From Pseudoxanthomonas kaohsiungensis (lineage in GTDB: Bacteria > Pseudomonadota > Gammaproteobacteria > Xanthomonadales > Xanthomonadaceae), in contig NZ_PDWO01000008.1 of assembly GCF_010211765.1 (NCBI RefSeq), positions 117,316-181,315 of the forward strand: a DNA stretch of 64,000 nt, written 5' to 3'. Positions 35,876 to 44,085 of the stretch are shown here, piece after piece; the stretch's first letter is position 1; every line of letters starts with the position of its first letter. The notes beneath the pieces are model-generated. The model saw only the letters and a program-made list of their open reading frames with translations. It was not told the DNA's origin and made no database searches. The translations under genes and the position numbers were made by a program.

Positions 35876-35945
35876 GTAGAGCGGGGCTTGCCCCGCTGCT
35901 CCTGGCCGGTGTCGTACGGAAGCAGCCGGGCAAGCCCGGCTCTAC
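35876..35945. repeat. Inverted pair of GTAGAGC REP hairpins
   Basis: GTAGAGCGGGGCTTGCCCCG at 35876 (stem AGCGGGGC/GCCCCGCT, loop TT) is followed by an inverted unit AGCCGGGCAAGCCCGGCTCTAC ending at 35945. This form closely resembles the SMAG elements (GTAG REPs) described in Stenotrophomonas maltophilia. The two cores differ (GGGGC against CGGGC) but each is self-complementary. Confidence 0.85.
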
Positions 35946-35960
35946 GGACGTATCCGTACC

Positions 35961-36360
35961 GCCACCAGGTCGATGCGGACGTCGAACCGCGCCACGATGC
36001 GGACGAACCGCCTGGATGGAAAACGCGCCGCCGCGCGCGCGTCGATGGGTTGCCGGTGCGTTTGTTACGGGCGCTCCAGCACCAGCAGCGGGTCGATGCG
36101 GACGTCGAACCGCGCCACGATGCGGATGAACCGCCTGGATGGAAAACGCGCCGCCGCGCGCTGCGTCGGTGGGTTGCCGGTGCGTTTGTTACGGGCGCTC
36201 CAGCACCAGCAGCGGGTCGATGCGGACGTCGAACCGCGCCCCGATGCCGATGAACCGCCTGGAGGGACGAACGCGCCGCCGCGCGCTGCGTCGGCAGGTT
36301 GCCCGCGCTGTTGTTACGGGCGCTCGAGCACCAGCAACGGATCGATGCGGACATCGAACC
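35961..36360. repeat. About 124-bp tandem repeat derived from M23 gene 3' end
   Basis: Copies of the motif GTCGATGCGGACGTCGAACC begin at 35969, 36092, 36216 and 36341, so the period is 123-125 bases with about three full units. The last copy is the real 3' end of the M23 peptidase gene. Each unit contains its final 14 or so codons plus the stop (read on the minus strand as FDVRIDPLLVLERP), plus about 80 bases of downstream DNA. The copies have a few substitutions. No other gene is seen between 35857 and 36313. Confidence 0.9.
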
Positions 36361-37150
36361 AGTTCATCCCCCAGTGCAGGTGCGGCCCCGTCGCCCGGCC
36401 GGTCGCGCCGACCGCTCCGATCGTCTGCCCCTGCGCGATGCGGTCCCCCACCTTCACGTCGATCCGCGACAGGTGCAGGAAGTTCGAGCTGATGCCGAAG
36501 CCGTGGTCCAGCAGCACGGTGCCGCCGGTCAGGTACAGGTCCGGCGCGGCGAAGGTGACCACGCCGGCGGCCGGCGCCTTCACCGGGGTCCCGGTGGGTG
36601 CGGCGATATCCATGCCCGAATGCGGCGAACCCGGCTTGCCGTTGTAGACCCGCTGGTTGCCGAAGCGGCCGCTGACCCGCCCCTGCAAGGGCCAGGCGAA
36701 GCGCTGGGCGAAGTCGGCGCGGTCGTCGTCGCGCGCGCGCGCGGCCACGACCTGCGCCTGCTCGCGGCGGATGCGTTCGGCGATCTCCGGCGGTGGATCG
36801 ACCGTCTTCGGCGGCACGCCGTCGACGCGCTGCACCGGCCAGTCGCGCGCGCTGACGGCAATGCTCGCCTCGCTGCGGCTGCCGTCCGGGCGCACCACCG
36901 TGACCGTGACCGGTCCGGCCTCGTCGCGGCCGATGCCGAACACCACGGTGCCATAGCCGGTCGTGCGCAGCGTGCGCCGGGCGTACTCCACCCGGCTGCC
37001 CGGCGGGACCTTGCCGAGCACCATCGCGCCCTGCGGCGCGCTGGCGGGGAACACCACGCGATCGTCGGCCTGCGCGGCCGCGGGGCGGGGCAGGGAGGCG
37101 GCGAGCAGGGCGAGCGCCAGCAGGCTGCCGGCGCGGCGCGTGCCCGCCAT
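36314..37150 (-). CDS. M23 family metallopeptidase (LytM-type)
   Basis: A 278-residue exported protein with signal peptide AGSLLALALLAASLPRPAAAQA. An N-terminal domain of about 130 residues (ASAPQGAMVLGKVPPGSRVEYARRTLR) precedes the M23 peptidase domain. There, GSPHSGMDIAAPTGTPVKAPAAGVVTFA provides the H-x3-D zinc ligands and ATGRATGPHLHWGMNWF provides H-x-H. A full set of ligands implies an active peptidoglycan endopeptidase. Its start overlaps the pyrC stop by one base (TGATG). The 3' end has been tandemly amplified into the downstream region. Confidence 0.9.
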   Translation of the reverse strand: MAGTRRAGSLLALALLAASLPRPAAAQADDRVVFPASAPQGAMVLGKVPPGSRVEYARRTLRTTGYGTVVFGIGRDEAGPVTVTVVRPDGSRSEASIAVSARDWPVQRVDGVPPKTVDPPPEIAERIRREQAQVVAARARDDDRADFAQRFAWPLQGRVSGRFGNQRVYNGKPGSPHSGMDIAAPTGTPVKAPAAGVVTFAAPDLYLTGGTVLLDHGFGISSNFLHLSRIDVKVGDRIAQGQTIGAVGATGRATGPHLHWGMNWFDVRIDPLLVLERP

Positions 37151-38496
37151 CAGCGGTCGAATTCCAGCCGCTGGCCGGCCGGCGTGCCGATCAGTTCGCG
37201 GCCGTTCCAGACCAGCCGGCCGTTGACCCAGGTCGCACCGATCCGGGAACGGAACGTCGTGCCCTCGAACGGCGACCAGCCACACTTGGACAGCACGTCC
37301 TCGCGGCGCACCGTCAGCGGCTCGTCGTCGACCAGGACCAGGTCGGCCCAGTAGCCTTCGCGCAGGTAACCGCGCTCCTTGACGTCGAACAGCTGCGCCG
37401 GCGCGTGGGCGGTCTTCTGCACGACGCGGGTGATGTCCATGCGCTTCTCGTGGACCAGCTCGATCGCCGCCAGCAGCGCGTACTGCACCAGCGGCAGGCC
37501 CGAGGGCGCCTGCAGGAACGGCTTCTGCTTCTCTTCCAGCGTGTGCGGCGCGTGGTCGGTGGCCAGCACGTCGATCACGTCGTCGACCAGCGCCTTGATC
37601 AGCGCCTCGCGATCGGAGGCGTCCTTGATCGCCGGGTTGCACTTGATCAGGTTGCCCAGCCGCGCGTAGTCGGCGCGGTCGAAGCGCAGGAAGTGCACGC
37701 AGGTCTCGGCGGTGATGCGCTTGCGCGCACCATCGGGGTGGACCAGCGGGCCGCGCTGGAACAGGGCCAGTTCGTCGGTGGTGGAGATGTGCAGCACGTG
37801 CAGGCGCGTGCCGTGCTTGCGCGCCAGCGACAGCGCCAGGCGGGTCGACTTGATGCAGGCCTCGCGCGAGCGGATGTCCGGGTGCATCTCCGGGGTCAGG
37901 CCATCCTCGCCGTACTTCGCCTTGAACTCGGCGAGGGTGCGGTCGATGGTCGGCGTGTCCTCGCAATGGGTGATGATCGGCGTCGGCGCCTCGCGGAAGA
38001 TGCCGTCCAGGGTCTCGGGATTGTCGACCAGCATGTTGCCGGTGGAGGCACCCATGAACACCTTGATCCCCGGGGCGGACTTGGGGTCGAGCGTGCGCAC
38101 CGCCTCGAGGTTGTCGTTGCTCGCGCCCAGGTAGAAGCCGTGGTTGCCCCAGGCGCGGCCCCTGGCCAGGGCGTACTTGGCTTCCAGCGCCGCCGCGTCG
38201 AGCGTGGGCGGGTTGGTGTTGGGCATGTCCATGAAGCTGGTCAGGCCACCGGCCACGGCGGCCGCCGACTCGCTGGCGATGTCGCCCTTGTGGGTCAGTC
38301 CCGGTTCGCGGAAATGGACCTGGTCGTCGATCATGCCCGGCAGCAGCCAGCGGCCGGCGGCGTCCACCACCTTCTCGCCGGCGCGTGCCTGCAGGCCGCT
38401 GCCGATCGCGGCGATGCGCCCGTTCTCGATGCGCAGGTCGCCGTCGAACTGGCGGCCTTCGTTGACCAGGCGGGCGTTGGTAATCAGGGTGGTCAT
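37150..38496 (-). CDS. pyrC: Dihydroorotase
   Basis: A 448-residue cytosolic enzyme of pyrimidine synthesis (carbamoyl aspartate to dihydroorotate). The amidohydrolase motifs are [32 protein letters not shown] (metal-bridging Lys), ITHCED, HVLHIST and [15 protein letters not shown]. The usual first-site H-x-H reads QVH here; I remember this [10 protein letters not shown] variant from a bacterial subfamily of dihydroorotases, so it is likely natural. The ATG at 38496 overlaps yidD by 4 bases, and the stop overlaps the M23 gene by one base, giving a tight yidD-pyrC-M23 unit. Confidence 0.93.
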   Translation of the reverse strand: MTTLITNARLVNEGRQFDGDLRIENGRIAAIGSGLQARAGEKVVDAAGRWLLPGMIDDQVHFREPGLTHKGDIASESAAAVAGGLTSFMDMPNTNPPTLDAAALEAKYALARGRAWGNHGFYLGASNDNLEAVRTLDPKSAPGIKVFMGASTGNMLVDNPETLDGIFREAPTPIITHCEDTPTIDRTLAEFKAKYGEDGLTPEMHPDIRSREACIKSTRLALSLARKHGTRLHVLHISTTDELALFQRGPLVHPDGARKRITAETCVHFLRFDRADYARLGNLIKCNPAIKDASDREALIKALVDDVIDVLATDHAPHTLEEKQKPFLQAPSGLPLVQYALLAAIELVHEKRMDITRVVQKTAHAPAQLFDVKERGYLREGYWADLVLVDDEPLTVRREDVLSKCGWSPFEGTTFRSRIGATWVNGRLVWNGRELIGTPAGQRLEFDR

Positions 38497-38753
38497 CGAT
38501 GGTGTCCCGTGCAGGAGCAGGAAGGGGAGTGGCCGGGCTTTTCCGGCACCGGATCGACGCCGCCGGGATGCAGCGGGTGGCATCGCGCCAGCCGCCGCGC
38601 CGCCAGCCAAGCGCCGTGCCAGGCGCCGTACCGGCCGATGGCCTGCATCGCGTACTCCGAGCAACTGGGCACGAAGCGGCAGCGCGGGCCGAGCAGGGGA
38701 CTGATGAAGCGCTTGTAGCCGCGCAGCAGCAGGATGAGCATGCGGTCGATCAC
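38493..38753 (-). CDS. yidD: Membrane protein insertion efficiency factor YidD
   Basis: An 86-residue amphipathic protein with the YidD pattern: [36 protein letters not shown], then [17 protein letters not shown]. The conserved Cys residues in CRF-x3-SCSEYA and RCHP are present. YidD usually lies between rnpA and yidC near the origin. Here it is separated from those genes and coupled to pyrC by a 4-base overlap, as in other xanthomonads. It ends with an unusual CSCTGHHR tail. Confidence 0.93.
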   Translation of the reverse strand: MIDRMLILLLRGYKRFISPLLGPRCRFVPSCSEYAMQAIGRYGAWHGAWLAARRLARCHPLHPGGVDPVPEKPGHSPSCSCTGHHR

Positions 38754-38860
38754 CCGCTCATGATACCCGTGGGCGTATAAGGTTGCCCGGTCCGGTGCCG
38801 TGAGCTATAAAGGCCCGCTTTCCCGGGAACGGGAAAAACCTCAGAGAGGAACCTTCGTAC

Positions 38861-39212
38861 GTGGCTGCCAAGAAACCCGTGAAGAAGGCCGTCAAGCCGG
38901 CCAAGAAGCCCGCTGCTCCCGCCAAGAAGGCTGTCGCCAAGAAGGCTGTCGCCAAGAAGCCCGCTGCCAAGACTCCGCAGAAGGGCGGCAAGACCGCCGC
39001 GGCAGCCAAGCCCGCCAAGAAGCCCGCGCCCAAGCCGGCGGCGAAGAAGGCGGTGAAGGCTCCGGCCAAGCCGGTCGCCAAGGCGGCCAAGAAGGTCGCC
39101 AAGGCGCCGGCCAAGAAGGTTCCCGCCAAGACCGCGCCCGCCAAGAAGGCGCCGGCGCCCAAATCCGCCAGCAAGCCGGCATCCAGGCCGGCTGCCAAGC
39201 CCGCTGCTGCCG
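38861..39212 (+). pseudogene. dksA: N-terminal Lys/Ala/Pro-rich extension of dksA, out of frame with the core
   Basis: From a GTG at 38861 with AGAGAGGA upstream, about 117 codons read MAAKKPVKKAVKPAKK and continue as Lys/Ala/Pro repeats. Xanthomonad DksA proteins carry just such an extension, joined to GYRPTADEEYMSPLQQEYF. Here the GYRPTADEEY codons lie in the next frame (39216 on). Removing one base around 39207-39212 would fuse the two parts as AAAKGYRPTADEEY. I annotate the extension as a broken 5' segment; a sequencing error or programmed frameshifting are alternatives. Confidence 0.75.
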
Positions 39213-39245
39213 AAGGGTTACCGCCCGACGGCGGACGAGGAATAC

Positions 39246-39608
39246 ATGAGCCCCCTCCAGCAGGAATACTTCCGCCAGCGGTTGCTGCAGTGGCGCGGCG
39301 ACCTGGTGGAGGAATCCAAGCAGACCATCGAGAACCTCAAGGACGAAGTGCGCGACATCGGCGACGAGGCCGAGCGCGCCACCCGCGAGACGGAGAACTC
39401 GCTGGAGCTGCGCACCCGCGACCGCTACCGCAAGCTGATCGGCAAGATCGACAGCACGCTCAAGCGCCTTGAAGCGGGCGACTACGGCTACTGCGTCGAC
39501 ACCGGCGAGGAAATCGGCCTGGAACGCCTGGAGGCGCGCCTCACCGCCGAGCGCACGATCGACGCGCAGGAACGCTGGGAGCACCTGCAGAAGCAGCAGG
39601 GCGAATAA
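39246..39608 (+). CDS. dksA: RNA polymerase-binding transcription factor DksA, core
   Basis: A 120-residue DksA core that binds the RNA polymerase secondary channel and works with ppGpp. It contains the coiled coil (RLLQWRGDLVEESKQTIENLKDEVRDIGDEAERATRETE) and the C-terminal YGYCVDTGEEIGLERLEARLTAERTIDAQERWEHL. Only one of the four Cys of the classical zinc finger remains, so this is a zinc-independent-type DksA. The reading frame is open upstream to at least 39213, and ACGAGGAAT just before the ATG at 39246 could act as a ribosome-binding site for an internal start. A terminator follows at 39638. Confidence 0.92.
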   Translation: MSPLQQEYFRQRLLQWRGDLVEESKQTIENLKDEVRDIGDEAERATRETENSLELRTRDRYRKLIGKIDSTLKRLEAGDYGYCVDTGEEIGLERLEARLTAERTIDAQERWEHLQKQQGE

Positions 39609-39637
39609 GCGCCGGCCGCCGCTGCCAGGCGATCCGC

Positions 39638-39661
39638 GAAGCCCGCCCACCGGCGGGCTTC
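39638..39661 (+). terminator. Terminator after dksA
   Basis: GAAGCCCGCC pairs perfectly with GGCGGGCTTC (10 bp, loop CACC), followed by GTGCTTTC, 29 bases after the dksA stop. Confidence 0.85.
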
Positions 39662-39696
39662 GTGCTTTCTGCATTGCTGCCGCAGCATGCCACCTT

Positions 39697-39788
39697 GCGG
39701 GAGCCGATTCGTCGGCGACCCGACGCCGTCGGCTCAGGCGACTCCCTCGTAGTCCAGGCGCTCGTGTCGCCGATGAATCGGCTCCTAC
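39697..39788. repeat. Inverted pair of REP hairpins overlapping MFS stop
   Basis: The left unit GCGGGAGCCGATTCGTCGGC then GACCCGACGCC is a GCGG variant of the GTAG start. The right, inverted unit ends GGCTCCTAC at 39788, and its GTAG (minus strand) contains the TAG stop of the MFS gene. The core is GCCGAT/ATCGGC, as in the 33.7-kb pair. Confidence 0.85.
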
Positions 39789-41023
39789 AGGTTCCGCAGG
39801 TCCAGCCGCCGCAGGCGCGGCGCCTTGAGCGCGGTGACGCCGACCACGCCCAACGTGACGAAGCCACCGAGGACCACCGCCGGCACCAGGCCGAGCAGCC
39901 GCGCCATGGATCCGGCATAGAACGCGCCCAGCTCGTTGGACGATCCGATGAAGATGCCATTGATCGACGCCACCCGACCGCGCATGCCGTCGGGCGTGAC
40001 CAGCTGCATGATCGTCGAGCGCAGCACCACCGATACGCCGTCGCAGATGCCCGACATCAGCAGGAACAGCGCCGACAGCCAGAAGTGCCGCGACAGGCCG
40101 AAGCCGATGATGCACACACCGAACCCGGCCACCGCCCACAACAGCAGCCGCCCGGCATGGCGGCCCGGTGGACGCCGAGCCATCACGATGCCCACCGCCA
40201 CCGCGCCCAGCGCCGGCGCACCGCGCAGGATGCCCAGGCCTTCCGGGCCGTAATGCAGGATTTCGGTGATGAACGCCGGCGCCAGCGAGATCGCGCCGCC
40301 GAACAGCACCGCGAACAGGTCCAGCGCCTGGGCGGCGAGCATGATCTGGTTGTTGAACACGAAGCGCAGGCCCACGCCGATGCTGGCGAATACCGGCGCG
40401 CGCGGTCCGTCGGCGCGCGGTTCGGCCACCCGCAGCCATAGCAGTACCGCCCCGGCGGCCAGCGCGAGCACCGCGGCCAATGCGTAGGCGGCGGTCTTGC
40501 CGGCCCAGCCGACCGTCAACCCGCCCAGTGCCGGGCCGCAGACCAGGGCGGTCTGGAAGGCGATGCTGCCGATGCTGGCGCCGCGCGCGAACTGCTCGCG
40601 GCGAAGCACCTGGGCGAACAGTGCGGTGTAGACCGGCGTCAGGAACGAGCGCACCAGCCCGGTCAGCACGATCGCCGCATAGATCGGCCAGGTCCGGCCC
40701 GGCGCCAGGTGGCCGGCCGAGATGGCGGCGAGCAGCAGCGCGGTGCTGGCCAGCCCGGCGCAGGCCAGCGCGCCCAGGCGGCGCTTGGGCAGGTGGTCGA
40801 CCAGGTAGCCGGCGAACAGCGCCATGCCGATGTACGGCACCACCTCGGCCAGGCCGACCAGGCCCAGCGCGAACGGATTGCGGGTCAGCTCGTAGACGTG
40901 CCAGCCGACGGTGACCGCGACGATCTGGTAGGACAGGATCGCGCACAGGCGGTAGCCGAGCAGGACGCGATAGCCGGGCTCGCGCAGCGGCGAAGTCGCT
41001 ACCGGGCCGGGTGCGGCATCCAC
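39785..41023 (-). CDS. Major facilitator superfamily transporter
   Basis: A 412-residue inner-membrane protein with about 12 hydrophobic segments. The profile (LLGYRLCAILSYQIVAVTVGWHVYELTRNPFALGLVGLAEVVPYIGMALFAGYLVDHLPKRR near the start) fits the MFS_3/enterobactin-exporter-like (EntS) group. The substrate is unknown. The start is GTG at 41023, just after the sufE stop (TGAGGTG), so the gene is coupled to sufE. The TAG stop is shared with the REP hairpin at 39785-39788. Confidence 0.82.
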   Translation of the reverse strand: MDAAPGPVATSPLREPGYRVLLGYRLCAILSYQIVAVTVGWHVYELTRNPFALGLVGLAEVVPYIGMALFAGYLVDHLPKRRLGALACAGLASTALLLAAISAGHLAPGRTWPIYAAIVLTGLVRSFLTPVYTALFAQVLRREQFARGASIGSIAFQTALVCGPALGGLTVGWAGKTAAYALAAVLALAAGAVLLWLRVAEPRADGPRAPVFASIGVGLRFVFNNQIMLAAQALDLFAVLFGGAISLAPAFITEILHYGPEGLGILRGAPALGAVAVGIVMARRPPGRHAGRLLLWAVAGFGVCIIGFGLSRHFWLSALFLLMSGICDGVSVVLRSTIMQLVTPDGMRGRVASINGIFIGSSNELGAFYAGSMARLLGLVPAVVLGGFVTLGVVGVTALKAPRLRRLDLRNL

Positions 41024-41024
41024 C

Positions 41025-41462
41025 TCAGGCCTGGCGGCGCGCGGTGTCGCGGATGAAGGCCAGCAGCGCGGCGAGGCCGTTGCTGCGGGTCGGCGACAGG
41101 TGCCTGGCCAGGCCGATGTCGGCGATGTAGTCCGGTTCGGTGGCCAGGATCTCGGCGGCCGAGCGGCCCGAGTAGACCCGCAGCGCCAGGAAGATGAGGC
41201 CCGAGACGATCGCCGAGTCGCTGATGGCGTGGAAGTCCAGGCGCTGCGCATCGCCCTGCGGCACGATCCAGACCAGTGACTGGCAACCCAGCAGCCGGTG
41301 CTCCTCGGTCTTCCACGCGTCGGGGAACGGCGGCAGCTTGCGGCCCAGGTCGATCAGGTACTGGTAGCGCTCGGACCAGTCGGCGAAGAACGCGAACTCC
41401 TCCTTGATCGCGGCCTGGGCCTGCGCGGCGGTGGGTTCGAGCGGGAAGGGGCTATCGGTCAT
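41025..41462 (-). CDS. sufE: SufE family sulfur acceptor protein
   Basis: A 145-residue protein that takes persulfide sulfur from a cysteine desulfurase for iron-sulfur cluster assembly. LIDLGRKLPPFPDAWKTEEHRLLGCQSLVWI contains the acceptor Cys, and SDSAIVSGLIFLALRVYSGRSAAEIL is the second conserved block. The end LARHLSPTRSNGLAALLAFIRDTA is typical of the family. No sufS or cluster-assembly operon is adjacent. The ATG at 41462 begins MTDSPFPLEPTAAQAQAAI. Confidence 0.93.
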   Translation of the reverse strand: MTDSPFPLEPTAAQAQAAIKEEFAFFADWSERYQYLIDLGRKLPPFPDAWKTEEHRLLGCQSLVWIVPQGDAQRLDFHAISDSAIVSGLIFLALRVYSGRSAAEILATEPDYIADIGLARHLSPTRSNGLAALLAFIRDTARRQA

Positions 41463-41508
41463 GGGGTCGGGTCTGCGTGGGGGCAGTTCTGGTGGTTGCG
41501 TTCTACTT

Positions 41509-41626
41509 GCAGGAGCCGGGGAGACCGGACATGCGTCCGTGGGAAGCGCCCGCGACGCGACGGTCATGGGCCAGGCGACGCCTGCATGGTTCCAACGCCC
41601 GCGTCGCCAGCAAGCTGGGCTCCTGC
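41509..41626. repeat. Inverted pair of GCAGGAGC REP hairpins
   Basis: GCAGGAGCC at 41509 and GGCTCCTGC ending at 41626 are the mirrored ends. The right unit has core GCCAGCAAGCTGGGC, as in the 15.6-kb pair. Compared with other sites the tetranucleotide GTAG has become GCAG on both sides, again symmetrically. It lies between sufE and cysS. Confidence 0.75.
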
Positions 41627-41633
41627 AGGTCCG

Positions 41634-43079
41634 TCAGCCGCGCTTCCAGCGTACGCCCTGCGGCGTGTCTTCGAGCAGGATGCCTTCGGCGGCGAGCTGG
41701 TCGCGGATCGCATCGGCGCGGGCGAAATCGCGCGCCTTCTTCGCCGTGGCACGCTCGTCGACCAGCGCCTGGATGCGCGCGTCGTCCTCGTCGGAGGCGC
41801 CGCGGTTGAACCAGGTGCCTGGGTCTTGCTGGAGCAGCCCCAAGGCCAGCCCGGCCGCGCGCAGCTTGCCCGCCAGGGCTGCCAGTTCCCTGATGCGATC
41901 CGGGTCGGGCTGGCCGCCTGCATGCGCCAGTTCGGTTCGAAGCTGGCGTGCTGCTGCGCCAAAGCCCGCCAGGACGGAGAGGGCCTTCGGCGTATTCAGG
42001 TCATCGTCCAGTGCAGCCTCGATCTCCGCGGGTATCTTCCCGTCCTGGAGCTCCGGATCACCTGCGCCACGCGGAATGCTGGGAAGTCCCAGCGCGTCGC
42101 AGTCCCGCAGCGTGCCGTAAAGGCGGTCCAGCGTGTTGATGGAGCTTTCGATCAGCGCATCCGACCAGTCCAGCGGCTGCCGGTAATGGGCCGACAGCAG
42201 GGCGTAGCGCAGCGCCTCGGGCGGGTGCCGGCGCACCAGGTCGTGGACCTTCTCGATGTTGCCCAGCGACTTGCTCATCTTGGCGCCGCCGAAGTTGAGC
42301 ATGCCGTTGTGCAGCCAGAAGCGGGCGAACACCGCGCCGCCGTGCGCGCATTGGCTCTGCGCGATCTCGTTCTCGTGGTGCGGGAACTGCAGGTCGATGC
42401 CGCCGGCGTGGATGTCGATGGTCTCGCCCAGGTGCGCGGCGGCCATGGCCGAGCACTCGATGTGCCAGCCCGGACGGCCGCGGCCCCAGGGCGAATCCCA
42501 GCCGGGCAGGTCGCCGGTGGAGGGCTTCCAGAGGACGAAGTCGCCCGGATCGCGCTTGTACGGGGCCACTTCGACCCGCGCACCGGCGAGCATCTCCTCC
42601 GGATCGCGGCGGGAGAGCTGGCCGTACTGCGGGAAGCTGGCGACCGAGAACAGCACGTGGCCTTCGGCCGCGTAGGCATGGCCGGAGTCCACCAGCTGCG
42701 CGATCATCGCCACGATCTGTGGCATGTGGGTGGTGACTTCCGGCTCGATGTCCGGGGCCACCACGCCCAGCGCCGCCATGTCCTCGCGGTAGGCGGCGGC
42801 GAAGCGACCGGTGATCGCCGAGATCGGCACGCCCTGCTCGGCGGCGGCGGCGTTGATCTTGTCGTCCACGTCGGTGATGTTGCGGGCGTAGCGCAGGGCG
42901 CCATGGCGCCGGCGCAGCAGCGCGGCCAGCACGCCGAACACGACCGGGCCCCGCGCGTTGCCGATGTGCACGTAGTTGTAGACCGTCGGCCCGCAGACAT
43001 ACATGGTCGGGCAGGCCGGATCGAGCGGCTCGAAGGCCTCGACCTGGCGGGAGAGGCTGTTGTACAGGCGCAAGGGCAT
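41634..43079 (-). CDS. cysS: Cysteinyl-tRNA synthetase
   Basis: A 481-residue class I aminoacyl-tRNA synthetase. The zinc/active-site start is [19 protein letters not shown], which includes the HIGN signature. [20 protein letters not shown] and the KMSKSLGN motif ([12 protein letters not shown]) follow. The C-terminal anticodon-binding part ends at GVRWKRG. The ATG at 43079 ([18 protein letters not shown]) fits family starts; there is no strong ribosome-binding site. It is divergent from the YcfJ-like gene. Confidence 0.97.
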   Translation of the reverse strand: MPLRLYNSLSRQVEAFEPLDPACPTMYVCGPTVYNYVHIGNARGPVVFGVLAALLRRRHGALRYARNITDVDDKINAAAAEQGVPISAITGRFAAAYREDMAALGVVAPDIEPEVTTHMPQIVAMIAQLVDSGHAYAAEGHVLFSVASFPQYGQLSRRDPEEMLAGARVEVAPYKRDPGDFVLWKPSTGDLPGWDSPWGRGRPGWHIECSAMAAAHLGETIDIHAGGIDLQFPHHENEIAQSQCAHGGAVFARFWLHNGMLNFGGAKMSKSLGNIEKVHDLVRRHPPEALRYALLSAHYRQPLDWSDALIESSINTLDRLYGTLRDCDALGLPSIPRGAGDPELQDGKIPAEIEAALDDDLNTPKALSVLAGFGAAARQLRTELAHAGGQPDPDRIRELAALAGKLRAAGLALGLLQQDPGTWFNRGASDEDDARIQALVDERATAKKARDFARADAIRDQLAAEGILLEDTPQGVRWKRG

Positions 43080-43218
43080 CGGCACGGGCGGCGAGACGGG
43101 CGGGCCGTGGATTCTAGCGTGCCCGGGCATGCCTGCCGGTCCGGGCCGGCAGGCGATGCGGCGCACGGGCACGGTTCAGCGGGCTGCAAGCCGCCTCGCC
43201 TACACTGTGCGCTGGACT

Positions 43219-43767
43219 ATGTCGTCACCGGACCCGATGCGCCGCTTGCTGGAGTTGACACTGCTGTGCACGGCCTGCTGCGTCCTGCCGCCGGCCCTGG
43301 CGCAGGAAGCGGGCGAGGGCCGGGACGACGGCCGTATCCGCGTGGTCCCCGCCGAGAACGTCAAGATCGAGTACGCGCAGGTGCTGCGCGTGGAGCCGGT
43401 CTACCAGACCCTGCGCGCCTCGCGCACCGAGGAACGCTGCGACGAGCCGGCGCCGGCCGCCAAGGAGCAGCCGGCCGGCGAACCGAAGGACCCGGGGGTG
43501 TTCACGCGCATGTTCGACTCGGTCAAGGGCATGTTCACCGACGAGAAAGAAGCCCCGCCCGCGGCGCCTGCGCCCGTGCCGCCGCGCAACTGCCGGCTGG
43601 TCCAGGTCGATCGCCAGTTCCAGCGGCCGATCGCCTACGACGTCGACTACGTCTACAAGGGCACCAAGTACCGGTCGCGCCTGGCCGAAGACCCGGGCAA
43701 CCGCCTTCGCATCCGCGTCTCGGTCACGCCCTGGGAAGCGGACGCGCCGTTGCCGGCGACCCCCTGA
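43219..43767 (+). CDS. Exported YcfJ-like protein
   Basis: A 182-residue exported protein. The hydrophobic start LLELTLLCTACCVLPPALAQ gives a signal peptide whether translation begins at the ATG at 43219 or at 43237. I prefer 43219, because TACACT at 43201-43206 places a start of transcription about 6 bases before it. VEYAQVLRVEPVYQ-like text (KIEYAQVLRVEPVYQTLRASRTEERC) and the end CRLVQVDRQFQRPIAYDVDYVYKGTKYRSRLAEDPGNRLRIRVSVTP match the two conserved parts of YcfJ/glycine-zipper envelope proteins. The glycine zipper itself is replaced by a Pro/Ala/Lys-rich linker. The function is unknown. Confidence 0.72.
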   Translation: MSSPDPMRRLLELTLLCTACCVLPPALAQEAGEGRDDGRIRVVPAENVKIEYAQVLRVEPVYQTLRASRTEERCDEPAPAAKEQPAGEPKDPGVFTRMFDSVKGMFTDEKEAPPAAPAPVPPRNCRLVQVDRQFQRPIAYDVDYVYKGTKYRSRLAEDPGNRLRIRVSVTPWEADAPLPATP

Positions 43768-43841
43768 GTCCGCGGCAGTCCGGCGGCTCGGCCGCCGCAC
43801 GCTTGCGCGCCCGCCAGCACGCGTGCGACCATGCCCGACCC

Positions 43842-43943
43842 ATGAATACCGACCTGCAGCCGCACGCCGCAAGCGCCGCCCGGATGGCCTCCGGGATGAC
43901 CTCGCGCGCGCGTCGACCGGAATCCCACATTTCCGCTGGGTGA
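43842..43943 (+). CDS. Candidate arginine leader peptide (33 residues)
   Basis: A short reading frame starting MNTDLQPHAASAARMASGMT and ending SRARRPESHISAG lies upstream of the arg operon. It has an Arg-rich stretch SRARRP, encoded CGC-GCG-CGT-CGA (43905-43916). CGT and CGA are uncommon in this GC-rich genome, as expected where ribosome stalling on Arg is wanted. The stop lies within the base-pairing region of the downstream terminator. There is no strong ribosome-binding site, which is the main weakness. Confidence 0.5.
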   Translation: MNTDLQPHAASAARMASGMTSRARRPESHISAG

Positions 43944-43995
43944 CCGGGGCGTCGTGCTGTCCGTTCGGAAAACCCAGCCCCCGGCTGGGTTTTTT
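43935..43995 (+). promoter_or_regulatory. Candidate arginine attenuator: antiterminator and terminator
   Basis: The terminator is AACCCAGCC (43971-43979) pairing with GGCTGGGTT (43983-43991), loop CCC, followed by T6 (43990-43995). The heptamer GCTGGGT occurs twice: at 43935-43941, overlapping the leader stop, and at 43985-43991 in the terminator. Either copy can pair with ACCCAGC at 43972-43978. A ribosome that finishes the leader would cover the first copy and let the terminator form. A ribosome stalled on the Arg codons would leave it free to block termination. It may instead simply be the YcfJ-like gene's terminator. Confidence 0.6.
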
Positions 43996-44085
43996 CGTTT
44001 CCGGGCCGGCAAAAGTTTCAGTCGCAAGAAAACCGCAGCAGCCAGGCCCGGCCACCGGGCATCCACCACCGCAAGGGAACGATCG

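Noticed and set aside
35961..36360. CRISPR-like array
   Set aside because: The whole 124-base unit repeats, with no short repeat and unique spacer pattern. It is derived from the adjacent gene.
37150..38496. pyrC as an inactive dihydroorotase because of QVH in place of HVH
   Set aside because: The other metal and substrate motifs are intact, and the [10 protein letters not shown] form is, as far as I recall, normal for a subfamily.
38861..39472. A 203-codon protein made of the Lys/Ala/Pro-rich extension plus following out-of-frame sequence
   Set aside because: After about 39212 the frame runs antithetically to the strongly conserved DksA core and has no family similarity.
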